From NCBI GenBank assembly GCA_003988855.1, contig QYAI01000082.1, forward strand, positions 166,001 to 230,000: a stretch of DNA of 64,000 nt. The letters are read 5' to 3'. The DNA is from Arachnopeziza araneosa (taxonomy: Eukaryota; Ascomycota; Leotiomycetes; Helotiales; Arachnopezizaceae). The notes below the pieces were generated by a model. That model was not told the DNA's origin and ran no database searches. It worked only from the letters and a program-made list of their open reading frames with translations. Both the position numbers and the translations under genes were made by a program. Shown in pieces: positions 47,226 to 59,127 of this stretch (its first letter is position 1; the number at the start of each line of letters is the position of its first letter).

Positions 47226-49851
47226 TACGGTCTAGTCGTGATGTTTCCTTTCAGCGCGTCTAATATATCTCAACTCGGAGCGTATGGTCCTTCCACCGAG
47301 TGGTTGTTGAATGCGTTGTGTGCGGTCAAAGGAAGGCGTACTGGTGTTGGTTTCGATGGCGCGTTAGGGAGAAATGCGGGCTCTCCCTTGAATTTCGACA
47401 GTGCCGGTAGCGGGGCCGGAATGTTGCAGCTTGCAGCAGAAGCGCACTTGAAGGTCAGAAGCGATTGTGTATCTTGACATTCGTTGACAGAATACGCCGA
47501 GTCTCATCTCCATGGGCACGAGCTGAGCTGAGCTGTGCTGACCTCCATCTGGAGTTGGTGACACCGGCTTCCGCCCCATCACGGCGGAGAATTGTTCTTA
47601 CCGGCCGAAGACTGAGGCATCTCAGGCTGGTTTTTCGAAAACTGGTCAGGGTAAGCGAGGTCCTCGTTTCCTTACCCCTCTGGCCTGCCAGCCTTCCCTC
47701 TTCGTCATTGCCATCAGCTCATCTCATCTCCTCTCGTCTCCTCCAGGAGTCATCGTCTTGATGAGTTATTTTCCAATCCTCATGAAAAGTCGTCTGAACG
47801 AATTTTCCAAAGCTGGTTGCCCGATGGGTTTTTGTTCCCGTCCGTCAAGATTTTCCATTGTGTCTCACCTTGGGGCTACCCAATTCTGTGGCGTGCATAG
47901 GAAGCCGCTCAAGCATGTCAGATGAAAGAATTTTAGGGAGATGCCCCAGTCGGGATCATGGAAATTCCCGGCAGCCAGTCATCCGCCATCATCCGCCCTG
48001 GCTCTCCCCAGATTACCAAGAGTAGCGCGCTGCCCGCCAATGACAGAAATTCGACAGCGCAACTCTGCAGCCTCTGCAAGTGCTGATCGGACAAGAAGGA
48101 GGCAGAGAAATCTTCCCAAAAGCAACTTCTTGCATGAGGGGAAAACCCCGGTTTTCATGACTTCAGGTCCCGTTTGTGGCCCGATGCGATGGAAAATCTT
48201 TTCTTGCCAAGTCTCAAGATCCTCTTGCTGCCTTTTCCATGGCGGCTTGTTTGTCATGGAGAGCGATTTACTTCTCAGGTGTTTCGTCTTCCTTGGCCAG
48301 ATATTACTCTGGGGTAGCATAGCGAGCTTTCCTCGATCGAGTAATATGGAGAAACCCCCTTTACGAAGGACAGCGACTCCGTGACCTCTTCGCAGAACCA
48401 ATCACTAACTAGTGAGGCACGAGACACAGGCGGAGATCTCCTCGAGCAGAATTGCAAGCCACGCATCCGATGTCACGACCAACCAATCCTGAAAGACCAT
48501 TGTTTGAGTCAAAAATCGTATCGAATGCTAGGCATGACATCGAATGCGGAAGGAGAAGTCCCTCTCACTTTTACTGAGGGTGTACCTCGAGGGTACTACT
48601 GCTTCTCTTAGTCTTCACGAGAACTGAGGTCGGCTGGTGCATGGACTTTAGCAGTGAGATGGTTGTCTTTGTCAGTGGCGGAGAAGTCTTCGAGATGTAC
48701 CCTCCTCTTCCTCCTCCTCCTCCTCCTCCTCCTCCTCCACAGTCTGTTCAGTGTTACCAGGATGGTTCAAGCCTCGCTGCAGGATGCAGAAGAATATGCA
48801 GAAAGCAGAAAGCAGAGACCGAGTCTCGTAGAATTTGGGCGCAAGCGCAGCAGAGCTCTGAGACACGGACTGTCGGGTCAGCCAGCAGCTCTGTGAGCCT
48901 TTTTCCAGCCGAAAGGTGTGGCTTCTCTCCCCTCTTTTTTTTTCTCTTTCTAGAACTCGCCAGCCCCTCGCCGTCTCTGTGGGGAGAGCAGAGGCCAGCT
49001 GGACCAACCAAGAGGGTGTAAAAGTCTGCAAAGTGCAAATAACAGGACGGGAAGAGCCAGTTTTTCTCTCTCTTCATTTGCATACTGAGCCTGAGTGTCC
49101 CATTCACCTCCTCTTCCCAGCCACTTTTAGGCCACTCTGGGTGCTTCACCATGCCCCGTCCCAGGCTAACTTAGACACGCGCGGCGCCCTCTTTGCTCCC
49201 CAGAGAATCCATCAGCCCAGAAGAATCGTGACAGCCCGCCCGCGGCCTCCCTGCGCTACCTCTGCTCGCTTTAATACAAAAGGCGATTCCCGCCATCCTC
49301 GACCCGGACCCCCACCCTCGAAACCCTTCATCCCACACGACCTCGACACTCGACTGCACGGTGCGAAGCACAAACTTTGCCTTCTCCGCATTCGACACGC
49401 ATATCAACATCACCAACCCTCCGTCGTGTTACTCGACCTCCCGACACCACGGTGCGCATTCCCTCCACCAAGGCGAGCAACCGCAGAGTTCTGCCATTGC
49501 ACGTGGATCACCGAAGAGCCAAAATCCGGCATGACCTAGAGCATATACCGGGTCAATTGACTGGTCGATGGAGAATCGCAAGGACGTTGACCACATAGTT
49601 TCACGCTGTTAAATGTTTGTTTAACTGCGGAATTATCACACGCTCCGTCGCGCATAGCAGTAAGTCGGCTCGAGTCTCGGGTCTCGTCGCTGTCGTCGAG
49701 CGGAGACCGCTCAAGAGCAGAAAATATCTAACCAGCAATAATGTAGTTCATGTAATCAGCCTACCCGCCCCGTGTCGCTTCTCGAGGTGTCTGTTCTAGC
49801 AAGACCATCCACATCTTGGAGAAATTTTTAAATCATCTTGGTTTCGAGACT
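47226..49851. promoter_or_regulatory. Long divergent intergenic region upstream of SAP30 and the C2H2 regulator
   Basis: 2.6 kb between divergent SAP30 (-) and the transcription factor gene (+). Many frames are open on both strands, several starting at ATG (for example 48641-49021, a polyproline peptide made by the CCT repeat), but none looks conserved. The part from about 49040 to 49851 is pyrimidine-rich and may be a long 5' leader of the regulator with upstream reading frames. No RNA genes found. Confidence 0.4.
48702..48738. repeat. (CCT)n microsatellite
   Basis: A nearly perfect run of CCT/CTC units, interrupted once by CTT near its start, in the intergenic region between SAP30 and the C2H2 regulator. 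Confidence 0.85.
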
Positions 49852-52800
49852 ATGACTTCCATTCTCCCGGCACAGCCCCTCTCGTTCTCTCCAACTAGCC
49901 TGATGAACCAAATAGACACCACCATGACACAAATACACGATCCCTCCATGCCGCGAAGGGTGAAAACAGAACCAGAAGATAAATCTGGACGTGGTCGACG
50001 GAGGAGTCGGCCCAATAACAAGAGTAAGGATGGAAGTGGGGAAGGCTCCCAGGACGATGTGGCAGGACAGTCTTCTGGCACTGATGGCCCATCGAGAAAA
50101 CGGAGGAGGAGTCGCAAAGGTCTGGACAAGAAATTTGAATGCCCTCAAGAAGGCTGTGGTAAAAGTTACTCCAGAGCTGAGCATCTGTGAGCGACCCCTC
50201 TCCAAACTTTGTCTAATGACTAATGCCCTCTAAGTTATCGACATCAACTGAACCATACACCAAAGCAAATCTACAATTGTGACTTTCCTGACTGCAGTCG
50301 GACATTTGTACGCCAGGATTTATGTAACAGACATAGAGATCGCCATACTGCTAAAGGATCTCAACTCCATCGGAAGGATACCATGCTGGGTCATGCTCAC
50401 GCTTCACCAGTCACAGAATCTGCAAAGGCCATGCCAGGCCATGGCTCAGCCTCTCCTGAAGTAATGAGACCTAACCTCGCCGGCCTGAAGACACGGCCCG
50501 GAGGTCCGCTTCAATACCAGTCACCTCAGGATATAAATAATTCTTATTCCCCCGCAACTAACCCATCTTCAGGGACATATTCAGGTGGTGGTTCTTTGAA
50601 TGGAGCGGAGCAATTTGGCTTCAAGCGCTCGAATAGTGATAATCTTGCGAGAGGAGGACATGATAGTTCAAGTACAACTCCTATCCATAGGCCTCAACGC
50701 CATGCTAGCTTTGGGGTTGGTAATGAAGTCAAACCAGACTTCTCTCGTCCATCTTTGCAAAACAATGTTGGTCCTTATGGTCTATTGTCCTCTGCATCAG
50801 GCAACCAGAACTATCCAAATCAGCCAAGTCCACAACCATTTGTAAACCAGCAAAATTTTACTCCATTTTCGCTCCCGCCTCCCAGTTTCAACACTGTATC
50901 TTCAGCGACCACTCGGGAAACAGAACCAGCGTATCCAACATCGATGTCGACGGATTATCCGAGTGACGGTATTCATCATCAACAATCCACTGCCGATCTT
51001 ATGCTTTTAGATCAGATGACCGCACCCAACACAATGCCAGTATTTGGTGGAGAAGGATATAATCGATCGCCATTCGCTATTCCTGAAGACTTTGTAGCCT
51101 ATCTATTCAGCAACCAGCAGCTAGAGAACAGCTCGCCTATTAATCAGCTCGGTCAACAAGGTTACGCGAACTATCACGATGCACAAAATCAATATTATGC
51201 ACCATATTTTGCCAATGATGCCAGCCTTGGAGGATACTTCCCACCCAACCAGCAAACGCATCACCCAATGGCTGTCACTAGCCTGCTCGATACCAGTCTT
51301 CCGGAGACTGTCCTTTCGGAAGAGAAGAGCCAGCAAATTGTGGACCTGATCAAAGAGCGTTTCAATGAGACAGATCATGCTCCAGTAGCAAGGCAAAAGG
51401 AAGCTCTACTAGAAGGCGATCGTAGCGATGACCATCATATGCTAAGTCGAAAAATGATGCAGACTTACATTGGAAGCTATTGGTACCACTTCAGTGAACA
51501 AGTTCCTATCCGTAAGTTCATCTCTTATGAAATGTCAAACATATGTTAATATCAAATTAGTGCACAAGCCTACCTTTTCCCCAGACAAGACACCAAATCT
51601 GTTACTGATCGCCATGATGGCCATTGGTGCCTCGTGCTTGGATAAAGTTCATGGCTACGATGTGACGCAGGCTGGCGCTGAACTATCGAATTTCCTTGCA
51701 TGGCATTTGAGATGGGAGATCTTCAGCGACTATCATTTCCGCCCCCCAGCGAAACTTTGGGTGTTCCAAGCACTTCTTCTCTTGGAACTTTATGAGAAGA
51801 TGTACTCAACAAGAGCTCTTCACGAACGAGCACATATTCATCACGCTACGACAATCACACTTATGCGTCGTGGAAGCTCACTCATCGGGCGATCTGCTTT
51901 AGATTCTCCTCCTAGCGTGCGAGACGATAAGCAGGGCCTTAACGGATCACGACAATCTTCTACTTCAGGAGCTAACACGCCAGATGAGTGGTGGAACCAT
52001 TGGATCACGAATGAAGCCACTCGAAGAGCAGCGTTTGCCGCTTTCGTTATCGATTCCACACATGCGACGATGTTTGGCCATTCAACAGTCATGGTTGCCC
52101 ACGAAATGCGTCTGCCACTACCTTGTGATGAAGCTCTGTGGTCTGCAACTAATAGCGCTGAAGTAGGCAGGATCGAGGCTAACCTTCACGCTAATGGTGT
52201 CAAGCCGATCTCGTTCCTAGAGGGACTCAAGAGGACGCTCAATGCTCAAGAAGTACGCACGAATTCTTTTGGAAGGACGATTCTGATGGCTGGTCTCCTG
52301 AGCGTTAGCTGGCATATGAACCAGCGAGACTTGCAAGTCAACTCACTTGGAGTCTCACAGGCTCTTGGGGGAAGGGACAAATGGAGGGGGTCACTTACAC
52401 GGGCTTTCGACCTATGGAAGCAAGACTTCGACAGATCCTTGACTCGGAATGGGGATGCAGTTCCAGGGCCATATGTCTATACAGATAAGAAGGACGAAAA
52501 CGTGGTATTCCAGAGCAGGACAGTCCTTCATCACTTGGCTCATATGGCTATGCACGTGGATATCGTCGATTGCCAAATCTTCGCCCGCGCTAAACGACTT
52601 CTAGGCCGTACAATTGGTTCCCAAGATTTGAATAGCGCCCAACGGCGCATGAAAGATAACTGGGCACCGACCGCAAAGGCTCGCGACGCAACTTGGTACG
52701 CAGTGCGCTTTTTATGCACAGTCCTCCTTCCCGAGGAATCCGCCTCGTCTGTCGTGCACTCCGGCTACAATGATCCTCCTTTTGACTACTCAGCACGCGA

Positions 52801-53134
52801 CGACGTCCTTCTCAATCGCCCATGGGTCGTCTACTTTGCGGCCCTGATCGTCTGGTGCTATGGTTTCGCGCTAGAAGGACAAACCACGGCCCCCATACCA
52901 GACGCATATAACACGGAAGATCAGGTCCGCGATATGCGGGCATACCTCCGTCGTCTAGGATCTGTGCGCTCACCCGAGGAGCTCAAAAACATGCACGGCT
53001 TCAACGGCTGCACTGGGATGTTGATGGTATTGCGCAATGTTTTCCAGAAGACAAGATGGGAATTGCTACACGAAGCGGCAAATCTACTCAACAATTGCAT
53101 CCAATTGATTGGAGGACAGCACCAACAATCTTAA
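49852..53134 (+). CDS. Transcription factor with two C2H2 zinc fingers and a fungal-trans domain
   Basis: Three exons (49852-50186, 50235-51511, 51561-53134) join into 1061 residues, from the ATG at 49852. An N-terminal basic stretch (RGRRRSRP, RKRRRSRKG) may be a nuclear localisation signal. Two classical fingers follow: CPQEGCGKSYSRAEHLYRH and CDFPDCSRTFVRQDLCNRH (residues about 99-153); the first is interrupted by intron 1. A long Ser/Pro/Asn/Gln-rich linker spans about 170-440. The C-terminal half is the helical fungal-specific transcription factor domain (SYWYHFSEQVPILHKPTF, then RWEIFSDYHFRPPAKLW and WWNHWITNEATRRAAFAAF). This layout is shared by the Klf1/Rsf2/Tda9-like group of ascomycete regulators. 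Target genes are unknown; homologues act in carbon-source, stress or quiescence responses, so I give no symbol. Confidence 0.88.
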
Positions 53135-54405
53135 AACAAGTATACGAATAATGTTATGGGTATTTTCTTTGTTGGAGTATATACGGTCGATCATTGTATT
53201 TTATGGGCGGCATAAAGTCAAATGAGTTTTAGCACAATTGGTACCGGGATGGATAGGGATTGAGATTGGCATCGGAAGGTTGTCAAAATTCGGTATATAA
53301 GGGAGGTGGATCTTTGCTTCGAAAGGCAGGCAGTTGGAGGCGAATTTCTCTCGCTCTGTGTATTCTATTCTCACATATACCCAAATGATCGCTGTTGATG
53401 TGTAATTAATAGCTACGATATGCATTTACCTACCTGAGGTTTGATTTTTTGGGGGGTTCGCTTGTGATTGTGAAACTGCTGTGCATTGGGGCTCGTTCCT
53501 AGTCGACCTTAAATCTTCCTCCTCTTTCCAAGTGGAGATTGAGATGCCTCAAGTTGAAACGAAACAATGCATTTACATTTGTGCCTCCCAAGCTTGCACT
53601 TTTCTTTATTCTTACAGCTCGATTCTTAGAAATGATGATAAAATAGGTTCATAAGTGCTGAAAACACTTCTTCTGGTTGTTGCAGATCAACAACGATATC
53701 TTAAAACAACATAAAAAAAACGAATATCAACGCTTTGTTGTAGATAACGACTTTCATTTCTAAGACTCTTCGATTATGTATTATGCGCAAATTATTCGAG
53801 GGCGTAAAATAGGTACAGTGCCTGTCACTGGTCAGTGTTATGCTGCGATGCAGTGCAGTTTGATAGTTGGTCAACCACCCACGCCCCTTTGCAAGTAAGA
53901 GAGGGTACTCGTCAAATTCCTTCCTAAAATCATTCATCTCAATCCCCACAACATACGTCACTAACCGATCTCAGTCCTAAACATACCAGTCTCCGCTCCA
54001 GCAGCTTCTCCCAGTGAAGGAATCCCAATTTTCCGCGCCTCCTCGGCAAGCAACCGAGTTTCAGGGGCCCGGTGGGGACGCCATTGTTTCTGATAGATAT
54101 AAACAGTCTGCAATAAGTTTCCTTTCATTCCCGATTTCTAGGTTGGCTGGGGTTCATCCATCGCCTGAAGCTATAAGATATCGATTATTGTTTGGTTTGG
54201 TTTGTGAATCATCTCAGTTTACCCACTCTATTGCGCTGTTGTCTGTCTCCGCCAGCGGTTGTCTCACTCATTTTGATTCAAAATAAACTCCTAGTGGGTT
54301 CGATATTCCTTCCTTCATTCATTCGTAGCTTGTCTATCTTTGCTGCCAATTTTTGCAACGCTTGTATTTGCTTCATCATCCAGACATCCATCGCAGTCAA
54401 ACAAA
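53135..54405. other. Intergenic: endoglucanase promoter region
   Basis: 1.27 kb between two plus-strand genes. Frames at 53701-53961 and 54014-54286 are short and featureless. The stretch from 54290 to 54405 is pyrimidine-rich and probably the leader of the GH45 gene. No clear carbon-catabolite cluster of SYGGRG sites was noticed. Confidence 0.4.
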
Positions 54406-55674
54406 ATGCAACTCCCACTGAAAACCCTCCTCTCCCTCCTACCCTTTTATCTCCAAGTTACAGCACTCGCCTCTGGTTCAGGAACTACAACTAGGTATTG
54501 GGACTGTTGCAAGCCCTCGTGCGCCTGGTCTGGGAAGACGACTCTCACCGCCGGCTCAACCCCAGTAAACACCTGCTCCATCTCCAATTCTATCCTCGCG
54601 GACTCCAACACTGCCTCTGCTTGTAATGGAGGCTCGGCTTACCAGTGCTCGAACGAAAGTCCTTGGGCGGTGGATGACAACCTGGCCTATGGTTATGCCG
54701 CGGTGAACATTGCTGGTGAAACGGAGGAAAGTTGGTGCTGTGCCTGCTATCAATTGACGTTTACGAGTGGTGCGGTAGCGGGAAAGAAGGTATTGTTTCT
54801 AGCTTCCTTCCGTGACGTTTCGGAGAATATCTTCGAGCTCATTGCTTATAAGGTTCTCGAAGACTTATGCTAATTGCAAATAGATGGTTGTGCAGGCTAC
54901 AAATACAGGATCCGATTTGGCGAGCAATCAATTCGATCTTTCAGTTCGTCACCCTCCTTTCTCTCTATCTCCCTTTTGACTCATGTCCTAGATCCCTGGT
55001 GGAGGCGTAGGAATATTTAATGCTTGCACAGCTCAGTACGGGGCGCCTAGCACGGGATGGGGTGCCCAATATGGTGGCGTATCTTCTAGATCAGACTGTG
55101 ACAGTTTTCCTGCTGCCTTGAAAGATGGTTGTTATTGGCGGTTCGACTGGTTTATGGGGTCGGATAATCCAACTGTAGAGTATACTCAGGTGAGTTTTTT
55201 TTTTCTTGCGTATTTAGCATATCATCATCTTCCTTAATTATATCTTGGAAATATTCGAAGCTGGCACTAACTCTTGAATAGGTCGCTTGCCCAGCAGCAC
55301 TAACAGCGAACACTGGTTGTTCACGAGCAGACGACGGCACCTCTCCTGCTGCTCCTTCTGGTTCAGCACGTGTGGTTGCTCCAACTTCGGCATCTACAGT
55401 TGTAGCTCCTGTTTCATCAATACTTGCATCAGTGTCTCCCATCGCCACGTCCCTAGCTTCTATCTTATCAAGCGAGATCATTGCACTCGCCTCCACCGCC
55501 ACAAGTGCTGATACGCATGCTACATCTTCATTATCACCTGTAGTCCAAGCTAGCAGCAGCTCATTCGTCACCGTCTCGGTTTCTTCAACGATTACAAGCA
55601 CAAGTGCTGAAGCTGCGAGTGAGACGCCTGTTACTGGCGATGGGTACGACGGTGATGACTATTGTGAGCTATGA
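54406..55674 (+). CDS. GH45 endo-beta-1,4-glucanase, secreted
   Basis: Four exons (54406-54789, 54884-54943, 54992-55189, 55282-55674) join into 344 residues. Residues 1-22 form a signal peptide. The GH45 domain starts at TTRYWDCCKPSCAW with the catalytic base Asp33. The second exon carries Asp139 and the catalytic acid Asp146 (SDLASNQFDL), seven apart as for Asp114 and Asp121 of the Humicola enzyme. GGGVGIFNACTAQYG and SDCDSFPAALKDGCYWRFDW complete the barrel; cysteines are plentiful, as expected for disulfides. The enzyme hydrolyses internal bonds in cellulose. After residue about 230 comes a Ser/Thr/Ala/Val-rich, presumably O-glycosylated tail of about 100 residues, ending GDGYDGDDYCEL, with no CBM1 cellulose-binding module. 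Intron 2 uses a GTTCGT donor. Saprotroph or plant-associated lifestyle is implied, not proven. Confidence 0.94.
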
Positions 55675-56636
55675 CAAAAAGTTACAGAGAAGCACAGTCT
55701 TGCTGTTTTCGGGAACTTCGATTAGCTAGACGACTAGAGGGAAGAGTCATTATATTCTGCTGTATCTTTTAGACTCAGACATTAAAAAAACCGTTGAAAC
55801 ACCAAGGATCGCACTGTGTCATAAATCACTATCAAAAGTACTTCTCATTGTAGCACGTCAACACCGACAATCAAAACCGCTTTAAACGAGACATGTTTCT
55901 GCAATCTCAGATAGGCAATAATTTTGTCTCCTTAAAATACCTCTCGATATATACTTATGACATTTTGAACAGTTCTAAAGACATGGACTTGAATAATATA
56001 GTGTAGCAATAGCTTTACCCTTTTTCTAATTCATTCATACATCATCATGGGCTTCCAAAGCATGAAATAGTGTACGCCAGGGAAAATGAGCAGTGAAGCC
56101 TCTACTGGAAGCTTCGACTAGGAAGGAAATCGAAAGGAAGAAATCAGTCTCGAGCATAGCACAACATCATTGCCAGGCGTTGAAACAGTTCATGGTATAC
56201 CACATATGGTGTACCCCCCGAATAACTTGTTGATATTGTGTACTACTTTTGGACATAGATAAACTTTTCGAGTATACATTATAAAAAATATTCTTGGTGT
56301 CGCTTTTAATACTCAACATCTAAAAGTGTTTTGGCACTAGTACAACTTAGGATAACTCCATAGTTGATATCACGCTTACTAAAAAGTCAATAGAGGCAGC
56401 TTTTAATTTTACGAATTTCATTTCTATCCTTGTGTGCACTCGCCATCTATGAACTATCATTCACGCATCAAATGAGCAAGAAGTTTGTCTGTCTGTATCA
56501 GTATCATCCGAGAGCTCATCCGGCAACAGAACCGCCCAACCAGAGCCTTCCAAGAAGGATTCCAGCATGCATGCAAGGTACAGCCACTCATCCTAATCAT
56601 CAAATCATAATGCCATCATCATATCAAAATGATTCT
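55675..56636. other. Convergent intergenic region, nothing recognised
   Basis: 962 bp between the stops of GH45 (+) and Hsp88 (-), AT-rich in its middle (55800-56400). No frame, RNA or repeat of note; a 172-codon plus frame starting at 56430 runs into the antisense of Hsp88. Confidence 0.45.
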
Positions 56637-59127
56637 CTACTTCTCAGGCTCAACAATCTCATCTGGCTTGATTGTCTCGGCATCTGCCATCTCCTCGTCC
56701 TTGCTGGCAGCTTCTTGGGCCAGAGCAGCTTGTTTAGCGGCCTCTGCCATCTCGCGCTTCTTTGCTGCTTCAGCATCCGCAATGGCTTGAGCAGCGGCAC
56801 GTTCTTCTTCGATTTTGTCGAAGTAGCGTTGAACGATTGGACCAGCAACGGCGCGAATCTCGTCGATTTTGGCGATGTAGACAGCCTTGGTAGTATCCTC
56901 CCCTTCATCATACAGCCAGTCCTATTAATGAATCAGTATCTTTCTTGACTTGAAAATCATGATCTTACCTCGGAAGCTTCAAGCTTAGCTCTTAGCTTAG
57001 TTTTCTCGTCTTCGCTAGCGAAGTCGGCGTATTGGTCATCAATCTTATTCCTCATCTCATAGATGTAAGTCTCTAGCTCATTCTTCTTGTCTTCAGTGTC
57101 GGCAACAAGCTTGTCCTCCATGATCATGGAAGCCTCCTGCTCACCGGCTGCTTGCTTGGCGGACTCTTCCAGGGAAGACGAAGCAGATACGATAGGAAGA
57201 TCACCCTTTCTGACTTGCTTCTTGACTTTTCGGGTCTTGGGTTTCTCGTCGGTGTCCATCGCCTTTAATGATGTTAGTAATGTTTCTAAACGGGGACGTT
57301 TTGCAGCAGGCTCATCTTCCAAAGAATCTTGAACAAAAGGATCAGGCACATGTGAACTTACATCTCCGTCTTTCTTTTCTCCTTCTTCAGGAATTGGCTC
57401 CTCAACCTCCACATCCTCTACATAATAACCCTGTTCCACGTTCAAGATTCCGTGTAGATTCAATCGTGCCTTTAACTTGCAAATCATGAAATCATCCTTA
57501 GAATCGGCCTTGACACTCTTGACTGAGAATCGTCCAATCCAAGGATTCGTCTTACCAGGAAGCAGTTCAGGCTTAGCGTACTTTGCTTCAAGGTTGAAAG
57601 CCTCCTTTCGATAGAATGTAAGTATCTTGGTTGATGGCATAACATTACCGCTGTTGAAAACCGTCAAGCTAGTATCCTCGTCTGGAATATCTGGTGATTT
57701 TTCCCAGGTGAACTCGATTGGATAGTTAACAATATCGTGGATTGCGAAGTCGCGGACACGGAACACAGGTGACAAAATGGCGCAGCTAAAAGCACAACCT
57801 CTTGCAATGGCCTCGTCCTGGTTGAGAGTAAATGAGAGAGTCTTGCCAAAGAATTTTTGGATGCGGTCCTTCAGTGCAGGCACACGAGTGCATCCACCGA
57901 CCAACTCGATCACATCAATATCGTCCTTCTTCAACTTAGCCTCAGTCAAAGCTTGCTCAAGAGGACCAGTTGCACGCTTAAGGAGTGGTTCAACAAGAGC
58001 CTCAAGACCCTCACGGGTCACCATAGTAGCAACATCAATATCGTTCATCAAAGACTCGATGTTCAATGGTGCTTGTTGATTTGCTGAGAGGATCTTCTTC
58101 AATTTCTCTGCTGCAGCGTGAACACGAACCATTGCCTTGGGGTTGCTCTTAATATCAATCTTGTACTTTTCCTTGAATTCAGTGGCAAGATGCTCCACCA
58201 AAGCTTTGTCGAAATCACGTCCACCAAAGTGACGGTCATAGGCGGTAGACTTGACGGTCAACTCTCCCTTTTTAAATTCTACGATCGAGCAGGTATAGTT
58301 GGTATGCCCGATATCAATAAAGGCCACGCGTCTTGGCTTCTCCTCGGCAGTGGGTAGGTCGAGCTTCGTAATCCCATAACCAAGGGCAGCTGCAGTTGTA
58401 TCGTTCATGAGACGAAGAAGCTTGAGTCCAGCGATCTCCGCTGCATCCATGAGACTTCTTCGTTGAGCATCAGTGAACCAGGCAGGGACACTCATCACCA
58501 GGTCAGAGACTGGAAGCTTCAATTCGGCTGAAGCTGTGGCTTTGACCTTGCTCAGGAACATGGATACTAGCTGTGTAGCGGTGTATCTCTCCTTCTTCCC
58601 CAGATATGTAACTTCAGCACCGACTTGTCCATTGACGTCCACGAGCGGCGCAGAAACAAAATCCTGCTCAATCTGGACATCGGGGTCATTTAGACTTCGC
58701 CCTGCTAATCGTTTGAGGGATCCAACGGTGTTCTTCAAGTTGGAAATTTCTTGGGTCTTCGCGGCCTCTCCGAGATATCTAGATTTTAGTCCGAAACCGA
58801 CTAAGGATCTGTACAGAACGTTAGCGACATGCCTTTAGAGGTTCGTGGGATGGTTTCCTTACGGTGTGGATCGGTTGGACACTTCGTTCGTAATCTGTCA
58901 GTCGTCAGCCTTCCGCAGGCGAACAATGATAAACGGTACATACAACATCGACACCTCTGTTACGGGCAACAGCTATGACTGTGCCCGCAGTTCCAAAATC
59001 CACGCCCTATCATCTTTGTTAGCAGGAAACAACCTTGGGGCAGCGGTTGCACGTACGACGACTGCGAGAATATGTTAGCTCGGATCAAAAGGCTGAGGAT
59101 TGGGGGGGGAGGGGGCTCACCACTCAT
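56637..59127 (-). CDS. Hsp110-family chaperone Hsp88/Sse1
   Basis: Six exons (59127-59121; 59061-59057; 59006-58944; 58894-58863; 58808-56969; 56921-56637) join into 743 residues. The second exon is only 5 nt: ATGAGTG + TCGTC + GGCGTG gives MSVVGVDFGT, the invariant start of Hsp88/Sse1. The nucleotide-binding domain has the Hsp70 fold motifs (VDFGTAGTVIAV, MNDTTAAALGYG, FIDIGHTNYTC, VELVGGCTRVPAL). An acidic-loop beta domain and helical C-terminus follow, ending EEMADAETIKPDEIVEPEK. Hsp110 proteins are nucleotide-exchange factors for cytosolic Hsp70 and holdases that help disaggregation. The sequence DFGTAG lacks the usual TxxS of Hsp70, normal for this branch. Four introns lie within the first 320 bases of the gene. 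Heat-shock control is plausible. Confidence 0.95.

Noticed and set aside
48641..49021. Plus frame of 126 codons with a polyproline run
   Set aside because: The proline run is simply the translated CCT microsatellite; the antisense strand gives polyglutamate in the same way.
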